A stretch of 64,000 nt of DNA from Dendrocalamus latiflorus (lineage: Eukaryota; Streptophyta; Magnoliopsida; Poales; Poaceae): positions 28,084,580-28,148,579 of the forward strand of contig CM029660.1 of NCBI GenBank assembly GCA_017311315.1, in the 5' to 3' direction. The position numbers and the translations under genes were made by a program. The stretch's first letter is position 1, and every line of letters starts with the position of its first letter. The notes beneath the pieces are model-generated. The model was not told the DNA's origin. It was given only the letters and a program-made list of their open reading frames with translations, and made no database searches. Positions 36,075 through 47,703 of this stretch are shown here, in pieces.

Positions 36075-36300
36075 CGAAAAATGGAATTCGGGAAAATGTC
36101 AGCTTGTGTCAATAAATAAATTGCCATATCTATACCATGTAATTTCAGTTTAGTTCCATCGACGAATGATTTCCGATAAAATGGCGACTCAAAGACTATG
36201 CAGGGGAAACGAAAGCACGCAGGAGATTCGATCCAAACAACATTTTTTCTTGAATACAACACGAACAACGAAATCTAATTCATACGGGTTGTACGTACTA
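36075..36300. repeat. duplicate of the O-methyltransferase 3' flank
   Basis: About 220 bp (GGGAAAATGTCAGCTTGTGT through CTAATTCATACGGGTTGTAC) match 61441-61665 with few differences in the same orientation. It lies just past the microsatellite and is followed by another repeat unit that also has a partner near 63.4 kb. Confidence 0.85.
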
Positions 36301-36389
36301 ATGTACATGCACTATCATTCTTTCAAAGAAGCCGTCAGTGGTCTAGTGGAAAAAGTGGCAAAACTACTTGATAGTGGTGGACTAGCTTA

Positions 36390-36879
36390 GTACAACTGGC
36401 TGTCAGTGTCGATCAATTTGGCAGCGTCGATAGCGTAGACGAACATATAGACTGTACAGGTTTCCAGGAAAAATGTTGCAAACATAGTTCCAAAAAAATG
36501 TTGTACATATTTAAATTCAAATTCAAAGGTAAAAATAATAATTTCCAATTAAAATTCGAACAAAATTGTGTCATCTAAATTCAAGTAAATACAAACTAAG
36601 AATTCCAAAAATGAGCTATTGAAATTATTACTTTCCTAGGAAGAAAAAAAGCTAGAAATTCCTAAATTAATCCAAGAAAAAAAAGGTAGCTAGAAACTAA
36701 GATATCCATAAACATATAAAAATTAATCGGAGAGAGGAAAAGCTAGTGCCCATTGCTCTCCTAAGCACTCTTCTCCAATCCTACTCCGAGGCGTGGTGGC
36801 ATCCAAATTCAGTGAGCAGCTCACCACCGACGAAATCAAGCAAATACTCCACGCGCCGAGCGCCGTCTCGGCCGGCTAA
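36390..36879 (+). repeat. copy 2 of the repeat unit, start codon lost
   Basis: Shares an AT-rich stretch (about 36470-36745, AAATTCAAAGGTAAAAA, ATATCCATAAACATATAAAA) with 38510-38795 and 63415-63700. It also shares the CCAATCCTACTCCGAGGC block with copies 1, 3 and 4. Here the ATG is GTG (GGCGTGGTGGCATCC). A MITE begins immediately after GGCTAA at 36879. Confidence 0.75.
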
Positions 36880-37236
36880 GAGCAACTCCAAGAGAAGAGC
36901 TAAATCATTTTCTAAAGGTAAATTTAGCTATTATTAGAGAAAAAACGTCTCCAATAGACTCTGTAAATGACTCTCCAAATTTAGTAGCTCTCCATCACTC
37001 CTCCTTCGCTCTCTATTTTTGGATAGCCTACCTCGCTCACCATCCAGCCTCTTGGCGTGGTCGGCGTTTCCTTCCCGCACGCTGCGCCCCATTCCCACGC
37101 GTACGCGACCCACCGCACGCCCTCTAGTTTAGATAGCCTGTTGGAGTAGTCTTGTTTTTTGGGTGAGATTCATATTAGAGAATAACTAAATCACCAAATT
37201 TAGATACTTCTTTTGGCTAATCTCTTGGAGTTGCTC
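36880..37236. mobile_element. MITE with TAA target duplication (Tourist/PIF-Harbinger type)
   Basis: The 357-bp element starts GAGCAACTCCAAGAGAAGAG and ends in the inverted form of GAGCAACTCCAAGAGATTAG. TAA flanks both sides (36877-36879, 37237-37239). The unoccupied site GGCTAACTCCTGGAAAC survives in a paralogous copy at about 35205, which proves the insertion boundaries. Confidence 0.9.
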
Positions 37237-37270
37237 TAACTCCTCCAAACGACGGCCGCATAGGGACGAG

Positions 37271-37745
37271 TAGGGGTGTAAACGAATCGGATACGACCGA
37301 ATAGTCTTAAATATAAATACAAATTTATATTTTTAAAATAAATACAAATATAAATTCAAATATTCTTAAATACGGATACGAATATTCTCGAATATGAATA
37401 TAGATATTTTCAAATACGGATTTTTTCGGATACGAATATCGGATAAAACAGATTCCTAGCAGTTTTGCCAAATTTTCACCGGTTTTAAACCGCTTAAATT
37501 CAAATTTTGAATTACAAAATTCGTACGGATTTTTCATGGGTTCTAGAAACGGATCGAATAGTCTCGAATACGAATACGGATACGGATATTCTCGAATACG
37601 AATGCGAATACGAATATTCTCAAATATAGATACGAATATTCTCGAATACGAATACAAATATTTTCGAATACAAATTTTGCTTATTATATTTATGTTTTCT
37701 TGAATACGGATAAAACAAATTATCCGTTACCGTTTTCCACCCCTA
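37271..37745. mobile_element. hAT-type MITE, TAGGGGTG ends
   Basis: The 475-bp segment begins TAGGGGTGTAAACGAATCGG and ends in the inverted form of TAGGGGTGGAAAACGG. Flanks are GGGACGAG on the left and GGGACGCA on the right, consistent with an 8-bp duplication in which the right copy has lost AG; the paralogous empty site near 35230 reads GGGACGAGCAAGC. The interior is dominated by GAATACGAATA-type repeats. Confidence 0.75.
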
Positions 37746-38119
37746 GGGACGCAAGCTGTGTTGATCCAGCTCGACTGTGACAAAACACGGAGGAGACGGC
37801 TGGCACCGGCCAAAACACGGCGTGGTGACGGCTGTCTTATCTCCATGACGCGCAGCTATCCCCCATGGAAGTACACCATGGGCCAAATCCCGGGTCGGCC
37901 CCACCTGGATCACTTGCATCCCCTATCATATTCCAGTGTTTGGATGCTTTGCACCGTCGTAATAACCAGTAAGAATGGTATGAAAAATGGACGTGCATTT
38001 CAAATCGAACAGTCAGATATATAATCAAGCAAGAAGGGGTCCTCGAATGAGACACCGCCAGAAGGCATGAACTGCACCTGACGGCCAAGCCTATCCGACA
38101 ACAATATAAATACCGGCTT

Positions 38120-38410
38120 CGAGTTATGACCATTATGGTTCTCGTCCACGTATGCTGTCTATTTTTTACGATGACGGAGGAACCCATCTTTTCGCGGTAG
38201 TGCTTGCTTCCATGTATCACTCGTTGATGGGTGAACAAATATAAAACACATGAAGGAACAAGCCTGTCTTCATCAGTTCGGCCTCGTCCTATAGCTAGTG
38301 CCCAGACAACCCAGTGCTCTCGCAAGCACTCTTCTCCAATCCTACACCGAGGCATGCATGGTGGCATCCAAATTCAGTGAGCAGCTCACCATCGATGAAA
38401 TCAAGCAATA
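38120..38410 (+). repeat. copy 3 of the repeat unit
   Basis: Closely matches 29680-29959 along its whole length, including CATGTATCACTCGTTGATGG and CAATCCTAC. It reads MVASKFSEQLTIDEIKQ from the second of two ATGs, followed at once by TAG. Confidence 0.8.
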
Positions 38411-38439
38411 GTGGTGGACTAGATTAGTATACAACTGGC

Positions 38440-38935
38440 CGTCAGTGTTGATCAATTTGGCAGCGTCTTGAAAGCGTAGATGAACATGTGTAGGACATCA
38501 TTACAGGTTTCTATGAAAGATGTTGTAAACATAGTTCCAAAAATTGTTGTACAAATCTAAATTTAAATTCAAAGGTAAAAACAATAGATTTCCACTTAAA
38601 ACTCCAAATAAATTGTGTCATCTAAATTCAAGTAAATACAAACTAAGAATTCCAGAAATTAGCTTTTGAAATTATTACTATCCTAGGAAGAAAAAAAAGA
38701 TAGAAATTCCTAAATTAATCGGAGAGAATAAAAGGTAGCTAGAAATTATGATATCCATAAACATATAAAAATTAATCGGAGAGAAGAAAAGCTAGTGCCC
38801 AGTTCTCTCGAAAGCACTCTTCTCCAATCCTACTTCGAGGCATGGCGTGGCATCCAAATTCAGTGAGCAGCTCGCCATCGATGAAATCAAGCAATACTCC
38901 ACGCGCCGAGCGCCATCTCAGCCGGCTAACCATAG
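38440..38935 (+). repeat. copy 4 of the repeat unit
   Basis: Resembles copy 2 in its AT-rich part and ends with CACGCGCCGAGCGCCATCTC as in copies 1 and 2. The sequence around the start is rearranged (GGCATGGCGTGGCATCC), which shifts the frame. All four copies look like decayed duplicates. Confidence 0.75.
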
Positions 38936-39059
38936 TTGTCAATTCCGCTCCGGAGGCTATTCCGGTTTACTTCTTAGTATGAAATACACTAGTATTGCTC
39001 TATTTCGGTGTACTATTTCAGATTTAAAAATTTTAATATAATGATATATACTTATTCAT

Positions 39060-40970
39060 AAGTATATACTAGCTAAGTGCACGTACGTTGTTATGGAACA
39101 ACAAAGACCTAGCAGAAGTAGGTACATGGGAGAACCAATCCACATCAATTTCAATTCATATGAGACTCAAAATATATCAATAAAGAAGCATATCACTTTT
39201 CTCTTGTCAAATTTCAACAAGGGTGATCCTCCTCCTAATGTAGACACAATTCTCTGACTGCTCAAATAGAGATGTGTTCACCTGAGATTGCAAGATCCAG
39301 AACCTGCAAATCTTGCTGTATAAGATGAAACATTGTTAACAAGCATATCACATAATTGGTCCTTTTGTCTTCTCATGTTTTTTTTCAGTTTTTAATGGAA
39401 TCAACCATCATGGATAAAAAAAATTAATAGTACTTCCAAGAGAGTTAAGCAATTTCTAAAGTTGATAGGCCTGCTGCTATACAATGAGTCAATGGGGGCA
39501 TATGTGGTCTGGATGCAGGACCAGATCATGAATATTTGATTCTGAGATGAAACTTTCTTACCTTGGACAAGGACTAAACAAACGGCATATGCAAAAATTC
39601 AATCCATCACACTGGCGCGTAAACGGAGATGAAGTATATGGGTTTGATCCTTCTGCTGCCATCAAGAGCAAAACTACTTGCACAACTGGGGCACCATACA
39701 CAATGAAGATCAAAATGTAAGCATGGGTCAGTTCAGGACTAAATAAAAATTAGGGGAAGCTTAAAGTAATTCACTAATCAAGGCAATTATTCAATGTACA
39801 ACATAGGGTCACTACTGAATAAAAATTCACAGTACCAAAGAAATTTTTAATTTTATGCAAAGGCACAATACAAGTACAACATGAGGTTCGGGTTGACTAA
39901 AAAATGTCCTTCAAAACTTTCTTAAAAAGTTCTCACCGTTCGAGAAGGCTTAGAAGTTGGAAGGAAAAACAGTAAGATTTTTATTGAATAACACATTCAT
40001 TTATTTTTGAAAGTAAGGACGTTAAGTTATAATACCTAATAGTACGAATATTCACTGACAATTGCAAGTATATTAGTATATTAGTCAACATATTGTAGTT
40101 CCTTTATATGAAATCAGATGCTACGTTGTCTAAAGTAGACATAGCTCATAAAAACAAATTAGCCATGTCAGCAATAGCATATCAAAAGTTTAGAGTCCCA
40201 CTGGAGGCAGAACACCCAATTTCCTCACACAAGTATAAGAATTATTTGGCCGTGGCCATGCTCAGCAGGTGCCAGACATGCTAGATAATCCCTGAGTACA
40301 AGAGTCAGTGCAACCTACCTGAGAAGCAATCTAAAGATCACAATTTTGTATCCTTTACACTGTGGGCTACACTAACTTGGTTTGGAATGTGATTAAACCA
40401 ACGAATGGTCTATTATGAAGTATGTGATTTTTGTAAAGAGTGGAGAGAAAGACATTACTGAATGCAAAAGGCTAGTATAGCAAACAGTGGTGTTGCAAGG
40501 AGATTTTAATTGCATAATCGATGTGAAGCAACATTAGATTGACTAACTAACATGTATAACATGTAAAGGCTAGCTGCATGTGAGGAGAGTATACAAGTTA
40601 AGAAGTAGTGAAGGAAGATGCAGCATGAATAGTTGAAAATTTTTAATTAGACATATTCTAAAACACCAGTTATAATGAACGGAGGGAGAAGTTATTTATG
40701 GTTGTTCCATAGCCAATTGGCGCTTGCTTGAAAGTGCATTGAAAAGCAGAATAGTGGTGGACATTGTTACAACCGAAGTAAAAGAAAAGAACCTCAACCT
40801 GCCTAGTAGTGATTCAAGCATTGTATTGCAAATCTTTCCCTTAAAATTGGGAAGATTATTAGTGATAGTGTCACCTGGAGACAACTGTCTCGAATGTCAC
40901 AGGCGATGCTGCTAGATGACATAAAGATACAGACAGGGGTTTCAAAAACATGAAAAATAAAGAGAGCATG
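39060..40970. other. AT-rich sequence without a recognised gene
   Basis: Short frames only. It follows the SWI3C-like remnant in that remnant's 3' direction and might include decayed introns or exons, but I could not match any. Confidence 0.35.
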
Positions 40971-41351
40971 TAAATGGAAATTTCAAAGACGTCCACCTCC
41001 ATTTGTGACTGATAATGCAAATTACGAAAAGGCTTTGAGCAATAACTGCAAGAGCTCTATGACAACTGCTCCCTAATCTTTATTTCCAATTATGCAAACT
41101 CGGCATCAAAATCCACAACCTCTGAATTGGATCAAGATGATGCCAACGAAGAAATGTCCTCCGCTTGGAGGCTGCTCCCTTGCTGGTTCCTCCCTAAGAA
41201 GTGACCTTACCATCCTCAGAGCCCACTGCATGGATCCAACCACAAGGTAATTGATGATCCCCCAAGTATCCAAAAACCTAACAATCCTATTGAGATCATA
41301 CAATTCACTTGTGTATGTTAGAAGCCCCTGGCACTTAGGAAAAGCAAGCCA

Positions 41352-43340
41352 CACTAGTGCACAACAGGTCATCACAGACGGTTCAAAAACGTCATCACAG
41401 ACAGTTTTGTGAGCCATATGAGTTTATGGATCAGTAATAATATGAGATTATCACAGATGACTTTTGAGTCAACTGTGATGCAAACTATCACAGATGGTTC
41501 TGTGATAGTTGACTATCATATACGATTTATAGTAGAAATCATCTATGATATATGGTTTATCACAAACGATTTTAGCTACAAACCGTCTGTGATATATAAA
41601 TATCATAAACAGTTTCTACTATAAATCGTCTATGATAAACCATATATGACAGACGGTTTCTACTACAAACCGTCTGTGATAGTCAACTATCACAAATGGC
41701 TATGAGTTAATAATTTTTTGTGATATTCTTTTCTGTTTCTAAATCTATTTCTGTTTGTTGGCTAGCCACAGGAAATGCTAGCCATGCCCTCTGAAACAAG
41801 CAGATCAATACAGTATATATACATCCAATTCACATTCATTCATTTCAGAAACAAGAATATCTATTTCACAAATCAATTAACAGAAATAAAATACAAATAC
41901 ACACATGAATAATTAAGCTCAATCTTATCCCAGTGAAATTCATTCTATATTGTGGAACTCTCCATTTTATTCTATGACTTTAGACATCAAGAAGTACATA
42001 CACTGTCCTCGAATATGTTTGAGGTCATCCTGTTCCAACGGAGTTGTAGTGATGGATGGAGCCTATTGGTTTAAAGATCAATGTCGTGCATACATATATA
42101 AATTGATAAGTATGCAATAATTATCGCAAGATTGACAAACCTCAGGATTGTTCTTCGAGGAACCGACAAGTAGTTGCATGTTGTGGCAAACATAGAATCC
42201 ACAGGTGTTGTTGCCTGGTGGCTGTTGGTTGCATTGTAAAAATAGAATTTGTTAGTTTAAGAGACATTACTACGAAGTGTTGTATAGAATTATTGTGTAC
42301 TAGCGAATATTGGGAAATCTAGAACGTGTTGTATAGCATTACTATGAAGTGTTGTACATGATTAATGTGTAATCCCTTCGAATCAAGTGTGCTTCAATCT
42401 GTACTTGGTTCTTAAACATCTTTAGGTTCTCACAGTCAATGCATGGGTAGTACATATATTCCACCCCTTATTCAACATATCCTCCTTGGCATGTCTTGTA
42501 AAAGCAAAAATACTATTATTGTACTCTTCACTCACATAGTTCCCAGCGTACATTCAGGTTCGGTCCTACGTTACACATATAACAATTTAGTATAACATAT
42601 TCAATTAATTAATTACTATACTATATATGTACGATCTAAATTAAGTAGTTATATGTAGCAATAACAATTAATTGAATTGAATTAAGTACAAATACACTAT
42701 GAATTGACTAAACCTAAACCATGCTAGTTGTAAAATAATCTTCTCTCTACATCAAGCTAACTAGATCAACTATCTTCAATTATTCTTTCACCAAAAGTTA
42801 TAAATCTAAATTATAAAGTAATTAGGAATAAATTACTAACCATAGGTACTCAAAAACTTAGTGGATCTACAATTACCCTTGCAAATAGTCTCCTTTCACC
42901 AAATGGCCTTAAAGCCCTACCTCCAGCTCATAGCAGCAGCGTAGATCTGGAATTTAAGACAGAGGGTCGATGGGTCTGTGTGCAATTAATATAGTAGAAT
43001 TATCACAGATGGTTTCTTATACAAACCGTCTGTGACGACTTAATTATCATAGACAATTTTTAATACAAACCGTTTGTGAAGTATCACAGACGATTAAAAT
43101 AAAAAAACCATCTGTGATATTTGGTAGCATCATTGACGGTTCTTGTTAAGAACCATTTGTGATACTTTACAGATGATTTTCACTATAAACCGTCTATGAT
43201 ATTTCCTCCTCACAGATGGTTTTTAGGGCTGGCAGCAACACAGATGGTCTCTAAACTAAAACCGTCTGTGATTGTAATACAGACGATTTTGGGGAACTAT
43301 ATGTGATATAGCGTCTAATATTAGGCTTTTTATAGTAGAA
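41352..43340. mobile_element. non-autonomous CACTA element inside the SWI3C-like exon
   Basis: The left end is CACTAGTGCACAACAGG. The right end, read on the other strand, is TTCTACTATAAAAAGCC, a mutated CACTACTATAAAAAGCC. A 3-bp duplication CCA (41349-41351, 43341-43343) flanks it, as expected for CACTA elements, and with one CCA removed the SWIRM reading frame continues. Both ends carry arrays of TATCACAGACGGTT and its complement (41370-41700, 43000-43290). The 2.0-kb interior has no transposase. Confidence 0.9.
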
Positions 43341-43607
43341 CCACTTTCCTGGGTTCTCCAAATACTTTGCAATAATTTTATTCCTTAACAATATGTATTT
43401 CTCCGATGTGTGCTTCGGTGATTTCCCTGTAAAGAAGTGTGACACTACCTACTTTTCCAACCTGTCCATTGTGCCCGGGGAGAACCAATCTACAAATCAC
43501 AAACCAATTCATATTGTAATATAATATACTTAAATTAATACATGTTTCTTAATTTAGGTTTTGGTTGTAAAGAGCAAACTTGAGTGCCTGGGCACGACAT
43601 GGAGGCA

Positions 43608-46405
43608 TGTAGAGACCCGAATATACAAATCCGGACTCTCCTGTGTATTCTGCACTAGTCCAGGATCACGCTAGTGCACACAGTATGAACAAAGGTAAAT
43701 ATCATCCACATAACGATATTCTCAGGAAAAACCAAATTATATTAATAATAATCAGAGTACGACCTTATGGCCAAGCTTACAATTATTAGCCTGAAGTGCT
43801 TAACAAAAACTAGCAGCGGAAATCCAAAAGAAAGCGCAGCAGCCAATCGACACGCCCACAGGCTATCGAGTGGAGAACGAAGCCTAATCCGCGAAGACGT
43901 TGAAGTACTCTCCTTCTGGAACCTCCTGCTGGTGATACTCCTTCTCCTCAACTGAGCAACAGGGGCATAAAGCCGTGAGTACATTGGTACTCAGCAAGCC
44001 GTTTGTAACAAATGAATGCAATATAATATGCAAGGCTTAACAATGGATGGCTGAAAGGTTAGTTTTGCAGAAAGCAACAATTTAAAGTAAATACAATAAA
44101 TAGATTGCAAAGCAACTTTAACAAAGGACGTTAAATAAATAATCCAAGGAATTGAATATAATCACAAGTGAACTAACCGTTCACTTCCCAGCTCAACCCA
44201 ACCAGATTTCATAAAGACTCTACCCCTCGTGTGAGATCACCGAGCATTGTCCATGACCGAGGACACGGCTATTCGAATAGTTTTACACTCTGCAGAGGTT
44301 GCACAACTGTACCCACACGATGTGATTAGCCTCGCGCTAAGGAAATCACAACAAGGCTTTTACAATGATCCATCTCCACCTGATCCCACTCGCTAAGGTT
44401 TCGCCGTCGAGTAGGGTAACCCCCTAGTCGATAATTGCCCCTTCTTGCGCCACAACAACATCGGTAGTAAAAACCAAAGTGGAGACTTCACAAATTATTA
44501 TGCCAGGTCTATCCCATACTAGACATGTGGTTTGCACGACTTAGCTCAGATCAATGGCGCACAAAGTTAAGTCCTTAAGAATTACCCAGGCGAAGCATCC
44601 ACATCCCATGTGCATTCAGCACCCCCTTTACTGCACGATCAATCGCCCAAGTGAAAACCAATTTTGTATAACCAACACCAATGACACTACCCATGCCATG
44701 GGAACAAGTTTTATAATCGTGGTTAACCACCACATTCAAGTATATCATTAAGTCAAGATTAATTAACCACATGTGATGATGAACCCTTTCGCCAAATAAG
44801 CAAGGCTAAGCATTCTAATCGTACCAACCCAATGTGACAAATAACATAGCATCACTAATTAAATTCCCAACCTAAGTTGACAATGGCATCAAGGTATTCC
44901 AAACTATCAAAGAGGGAAATAACCAATTGGGACGATAACTACCAATACAAGGGTTTGAATAAAAGTAGCGATGCATGATAATTTAAACCAAAATAATTAA
45001 ATAATAGATTGCAAACTGGGTTCAACATGATCAAAGAATACGACTTGCCTTGACCTTGCTCAGTTGACGGCTCTTGATCTTCAAATCCAACTTCCGCTCC
45101 TTCGAACGCGTGATCTAACGAGAGAGAACGCAATCGAAACACAAAATAAAATCAAATAAAATTCAAATGAACTCCAAAAATTCTCAAAATTGAACCAAAA
45201 GATAGAGCTCAGTTTTAGATGAATTTAGGAAAAAGAATCGGGGCAATCGGAGCTAGGACGAAGGAGAACGGGCTCTGGGAAGTTTTAATTCAGAGAAAAA
45301 GAGACAGACGGGTAGTCGTTACGACCACAAAGGATCCCTACGACCACGCAGAGAAATTACGACCACGAAGAACCTTACGACCACGAAGAACTTTACGACC
45401 ACGAAGAACTTTACGACTACGACCACAAACCAATCTACGACTACGACTACACTAGGAAACTTACGACTACGACCACAGAGAACAATCTACGACTACGACC
45501 ACACGGGCGGCTACGACTGCACAGCGGCTACGACTACTCAGCGGCTACGACTACTCAGGCAGACTTACGACCATGAAGTCGTTTACGACCACATGATCGA
45601 ACTTACCGGTGGCTTTACGGCTTACGACTAAGGCTCTACAACGTAGTCGTAGAACCTTACGACCACACGGGTCTACGACACACGGATCTACGACCACGGA
45701 TCTACGACCACGGATGGCGGCGGGATCTGGTCGGCGGTGACTAGGGACGATGGCGGGACTTACCGACGACGGCGGATCGGCGAAGGCGAAACGACGGCGA
45801 GGACGACACGACCTCGGGCTCCGGCACGACCACGGCAGCGGCTACGCGTACGACCACAGCGGCGGGCGGCACGACTTCGGTTTGCGGCTCAACTCGGAGG
45901 CGAGGCTTGACTTGGGACGAGGGAGACACCAGGGGTTCGGGCCCTTTTATACCCGGTCGTAGAGGTGTCCTGGTCGGCCACGAGTACGAGTCCGGGTGGG
46001 ATACGACCTGAGAGTCCTACTCGTATACGAGTACGACTTGCTAAAAGCGGGCGGCTGCGATGCGGGGGCGGGGTTCTGGATGGCTGACACGCGGCGGGGG
46101 CGGAAGCGGTTGCGGCTCGACCGACTGGTTTTTCTTTTTCTTTTTCCAGAAATTCAAACAAATACTTTTGAGCTCTAGAAAATAGCAAATAAATCCAGAA
46201 AAATCACATAAAATGCCAGAAAAACTCTTGAGGCTCAGGGAACTCAAATAAAATACTTTTGGCATAATTTAATGTTTAACTTAATCATATTAAATCCTTT
46301 TAATTTATAAAAATTTCATTTAAGCTTTAATTAATTCCAGAAAAATTCAAATGGTGAATTTTATTTCGAAAGCTTCAAAAAGGCTCTGAAATTCAGGATG
46401 TTACA
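43608..46405 (-). mobile_element. solo LTR (2.8 kb) of a gypsy-like element
   Basis: Begins TGTAGAGACCCG, ends GATGTTACA, and is flanked by a perfect 5-bp duplication AGGCA (43603-43607, 46406-46410). No coding domains, PBS or PPT are found inside, so it is a single LTR left by recombination. Internal phrases such as GTTCAACATGATCAAA (about 45025) occur at the same relative place in the LTR at 53579-56969, so the two families are related and probably both inserted in minus orientation. It interrupts the upstream SWI3C-like exon. Confidence 0.8.
45315..45720. repeat. TACGACCACGA tandem array within the solo LTR
   Basis: Some twenty-five copies of a 9-18 bp word (TACGACCACGAAGAA, TACGACTACGACCAC) in head-to-tail order. 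Any peptide reading is repetitive. Confidence 0.9.
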
Positions 46406-46519
46406 AGGCAGCCCTGGAACTGCTTGGGCATGCCATGCCCCTCCATGAGGGGGGCAGCATGCACACATAAGAAGATGGCTTGCCAGGATCCGTCAAAAGG
46501 GACGAGTGATCAGTGAGAC

Positions 46520-46958
46520 ATAGAGATGATATTGGTTCATTCTTTATGTCATTGTTTATTATGAACAAAATGAACAGATCAGTGGGACATAATATGTCTA
46601 TTATATCATTCTTTCACCTCATTGTAAACTTGTTGTGCCAGTCACCTGAAAACTCGATTTATCATGTTCACGTTTTTCGGGTTCAAAGACATATTCATAT
46701 AGGAACGAGATTTCTTTGTCTCGAACGGGACGTACGGGAACAGGATTTACTATGTTTCGAATGGGGCGTGTAGTTTTGTCGAGAGCTTGGGACCATTTTT
46801 CTTTTTGTTTTTTTCTTGGATCGAGGCCTATTTTTGCTTTGGATGATGAATTCATCTGTTGTATGTGTTGTATTCAGTTGTTGCATTAGAGTGTCCGACA
46901 TACGGGCAATAGTCTCCATTAGAGATTGTATTGGAGTGTAATTTCGTCAGTCTGGGAA
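46520..46958. other. short spacer between the SWI3C-like remnant and the hAT element
   Basis: The minus strand is open over METIARMSDTLMQQL and an Arg/Ser/Lys-rich stretch that looks retroelement-derived; I do not recognise a family. Before the hAT insertion this spacer adjoined the O-methyltransferase promoter. Confidence 0.4.
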
Positions 46959-47169
46959 CCTGCCAGCAGGGTTCTCATTACCGGTATAGTAATTTTACCG
47001 GAGGGTCCGGTAAACTTGGTAATAGCGATAACCGTTCTTTCGGAATTTTTCGCTCCGTAAATTTCAAACAAAATTTGAAATTCGAAATCGTACCAGCCAA
47101 TAACCGCCCAATAATAGGCCGAAACTGGTGAAAAAACCGGTTTATACCGGCCGATATTTCCAGCCCCAA

Positions 47170-47700
47170 ATGCAGATCTCAGTACAGAACGACATCAGGC
47201 AAACTACTTGACAACGCAAACTGGTATGCGAACTGGCTTGAGTCGGGAAATAAGCCACATAATACTCCACGATCAATGACTACAGGAGGGCGACCTGTAG
47301 GACAACGATACAAAGATTAGCAGCATGGCAGTGCAGTGGCAAATCAAAATGATTGATCAAGCGAAAGAACAACCTTTCCAATTGAAAATTCAATAATGGA
47401 ACGACAAAAGAAAGATGTTTACCGCCCAGAGTCTGCCATTTCTGTACTGGAGCGTCCGAAGCAGCATTGGCTCCATGAAGCAGTAAGAGTATCAAAAGCA
47501 TGTGAGGATGTCTGAGTCCCATAACCATGCAAGCTTACAGATAAATAGATGGCACATAGCACAACATTCGGTTTTCAGAGAGAACAGGGCCATAAGCAGT
47601 AGCACATAACAGATAATTACATGTACATATATGGCAATGGCAAAAAAGAATTGTAGTCTGACACTCTAAATTCTCACAGATTCTGCCATCCTGGTAGCGT
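47170..47700 (-). other. hAT interior left of the gypsy insertion, no identified domain
   Basis: The minus strand has an open stretch at 47528-47280 beginning MVMGLRHPHMLLILLLLHGA. By position it should be the 3' part of the hAT transposase gene or its untranslated end, but I could not match the C-terminal dimerisation domain. Confidence 0.3.
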
Positions 47701-47703
47701 CTG

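Larger units (their letters stand above)
40975..46515 (-). pseudogene. SWI3C-like SWI/SNF subunit pseudogene, split by two transposons
   Basis: Exon pieces on the minus strand read in SWI3C order. First, about 46515-46406: KPSSYVC, a one-base frameshift in a C run, then LMEGHGMPKQFQG. This continues at 43602-43580 (HVVPRHS). A 90-bp intron follows (43579-43490, GT-AG). The next exon, 43489-43341, begins the SWIRM domain (WFSPGTMDRLEK, in-frame TAG, VVSHFFTGKSPKHTSEKY, AKYLENPGKW). It resumes at 41351 (LAFPKCQG, ELYDLNRIVRFLDTWGIINY, SLLREEP), and a decayed ZZ-finger-like piece (SSCSYCSKPF, NLHYQSQMEVDV) runs to about 40975. The gaps are a CACTA element and a solo LTR. The intact protein is a core subunit of plant SWI/SNF chromatin remodelers; this copy lacks SANT and leucine-zipper parts and has several stops. 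Confidence 0.85.

Noticed and set aside
41352..43340. CACTA interior as a large SWI3C intron
   Set aside because: The flanking coding sequence joins within a codon triplet with a duplicated CCA and no GT-AG signals, so it is an insertion in an exon.
46695..46919. Upstream exons of the SWI3C-like gene in the 46.5-46.96 kb spacer
   Set aside because: The Arg/Ser/Lys-rich frame there shows no similarity in order or motif to the SWI3C N-terminus; it looks retroelement-derived.
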